Source: Candidatus Absconditabacterales bacterium
Lineage (GTDB): Bacteria; Patescibacteriota; Gracilibacteria; Absconditabacterales; Absconditicoccaceae
NCBI GenBank assembly: GCA_937958645.1
Contig: CALGNI010000008.1
Span: 1-43,245, forward strand
DNA: 43,245 bases
Direction of reading: 5' to 3'
In this document: in pieces, positions 43,093-43,245 of the stretch
How positions within the stretch are numbered: position 1 is the first letter of the stretch
Layout: every line of letters begins with the position of its first letter
Notes under the pieces: generated by a model
What the model was told of the DNA's origin: nothing
Seen by the model: only the letters and a program-made list of their open reading frames with translations
Databases searched by the model: none
Made by a program: the position numbers and the translations under genes

Positions 43093-43245
43093 GTAAGTCA
43101 AGAAAAAATTGAAAACTTTAAACTTTTTGGGTGCACGTGAGGATGAGACGAATCAAGTACTAAAATGAGGCAATGAGACGTGAGTTTAGATTCATGCATC
43201 CTTGAAACATCAGATCTTGAGGTAAAGCGTCTTTTTGGATGCAAA
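43093..43245 (+). CDS. Start of an unrecognised protein, truncated by the window end
   Basis: With UGA as Gly the frame is open from just after a TAG at 43090 to the last base. It contains KLFGCTGGGDESS and later KRLFGCK, a short internal repeat. An ATG lies at 43165, but the protein-like sequence starts before it, so the true start may be non-ATG or the gene may be damaged. No family assigned. Confidence 0.35.

Overview
Genetic code and host. The window is AT-rich and cannot be read with the standard code. Almost every gene is interrupted by in-frame UGA codons that fall where its family has glycine. Examples are the Walker A and LSGG motifs of an ABC ATPase, the first Gly of the GGQ motif in an ArfB-like factor, the residue after the lipobox Cys, and the Gly of an LPETG sorting motif. 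Read with UGA = Gly (translation table 25), the fragments join into full-length proteins that end only at UAA or UAG. This code is known from Candidatus Gracilibacteria (BD1-5) and Absconditabacteria (SR1), so the DNA most likely comes from one of these CPR/Patescibacteria lineages. All coordinates below use code 25. No tRNA, rRNA or CRISPR array was seen.

Layout. 1-957: a partial ORF and a DnaJ-type zinc-finger protein (+). 968-3039 (-): a 71-aa protein, a HEPN-like protein and hisS. 3138-6276 (-): a nucleotide-metabolism patch with three MazG-like proteins, a DNPH1-like nucleotide hydrolase, an NlpC/P60-like hydrolase and an unknown protein; two copies of a MITE-like repeat bracket part of it. 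6305-7822 (-): proS. 7945-8011 (+): a candidate small RNA. 8091-19400 (-): a long co-directional block with elp3, a TPR protein, secD, a 1189-aa membrane protein, rpoD and small proteins. 19632-31150 (-): a surface locus with two sortases, two membrane proteins and a 2551-aa DUF11-repeat protein carrying LPETG near its C-terminus. 31616-33219: a small HTH/membrane protein, an ArfB-like factor and a DUF1059-like protein. 33446-37391 (+): a TesA-like lipoprotein and a MacB/FtsX-type ABC transporter. 37732-38647 (+): a CPBP protease and a small membrane protein, neither using UGA. 38887-41312: a duplicated HD/thioredoxin pair in which each copy has lost a different partner, with a UGA-free gene between them. 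41490-42907 (-): a Panacea (DUF4065) toxin-antitoxin-like operon with a consensus promoter.

How the parts fit. The sortases lie just downstream of, and on the same strand as, the large LPETG protein, so they probably process it. hisS, proS, elp3, secD and rpoD are core functions. The ArfB-like rescue factor is notable in a lineage that has given up UGA as a stop. Three families of mobile-like repeats (a TTAAGGAAGCT-ended MITE, a 238-bp GC-rich element and a GTCATCCTGA palindrome) sit at gene ends, and two families supply stop or start codons to neighbouring genes.
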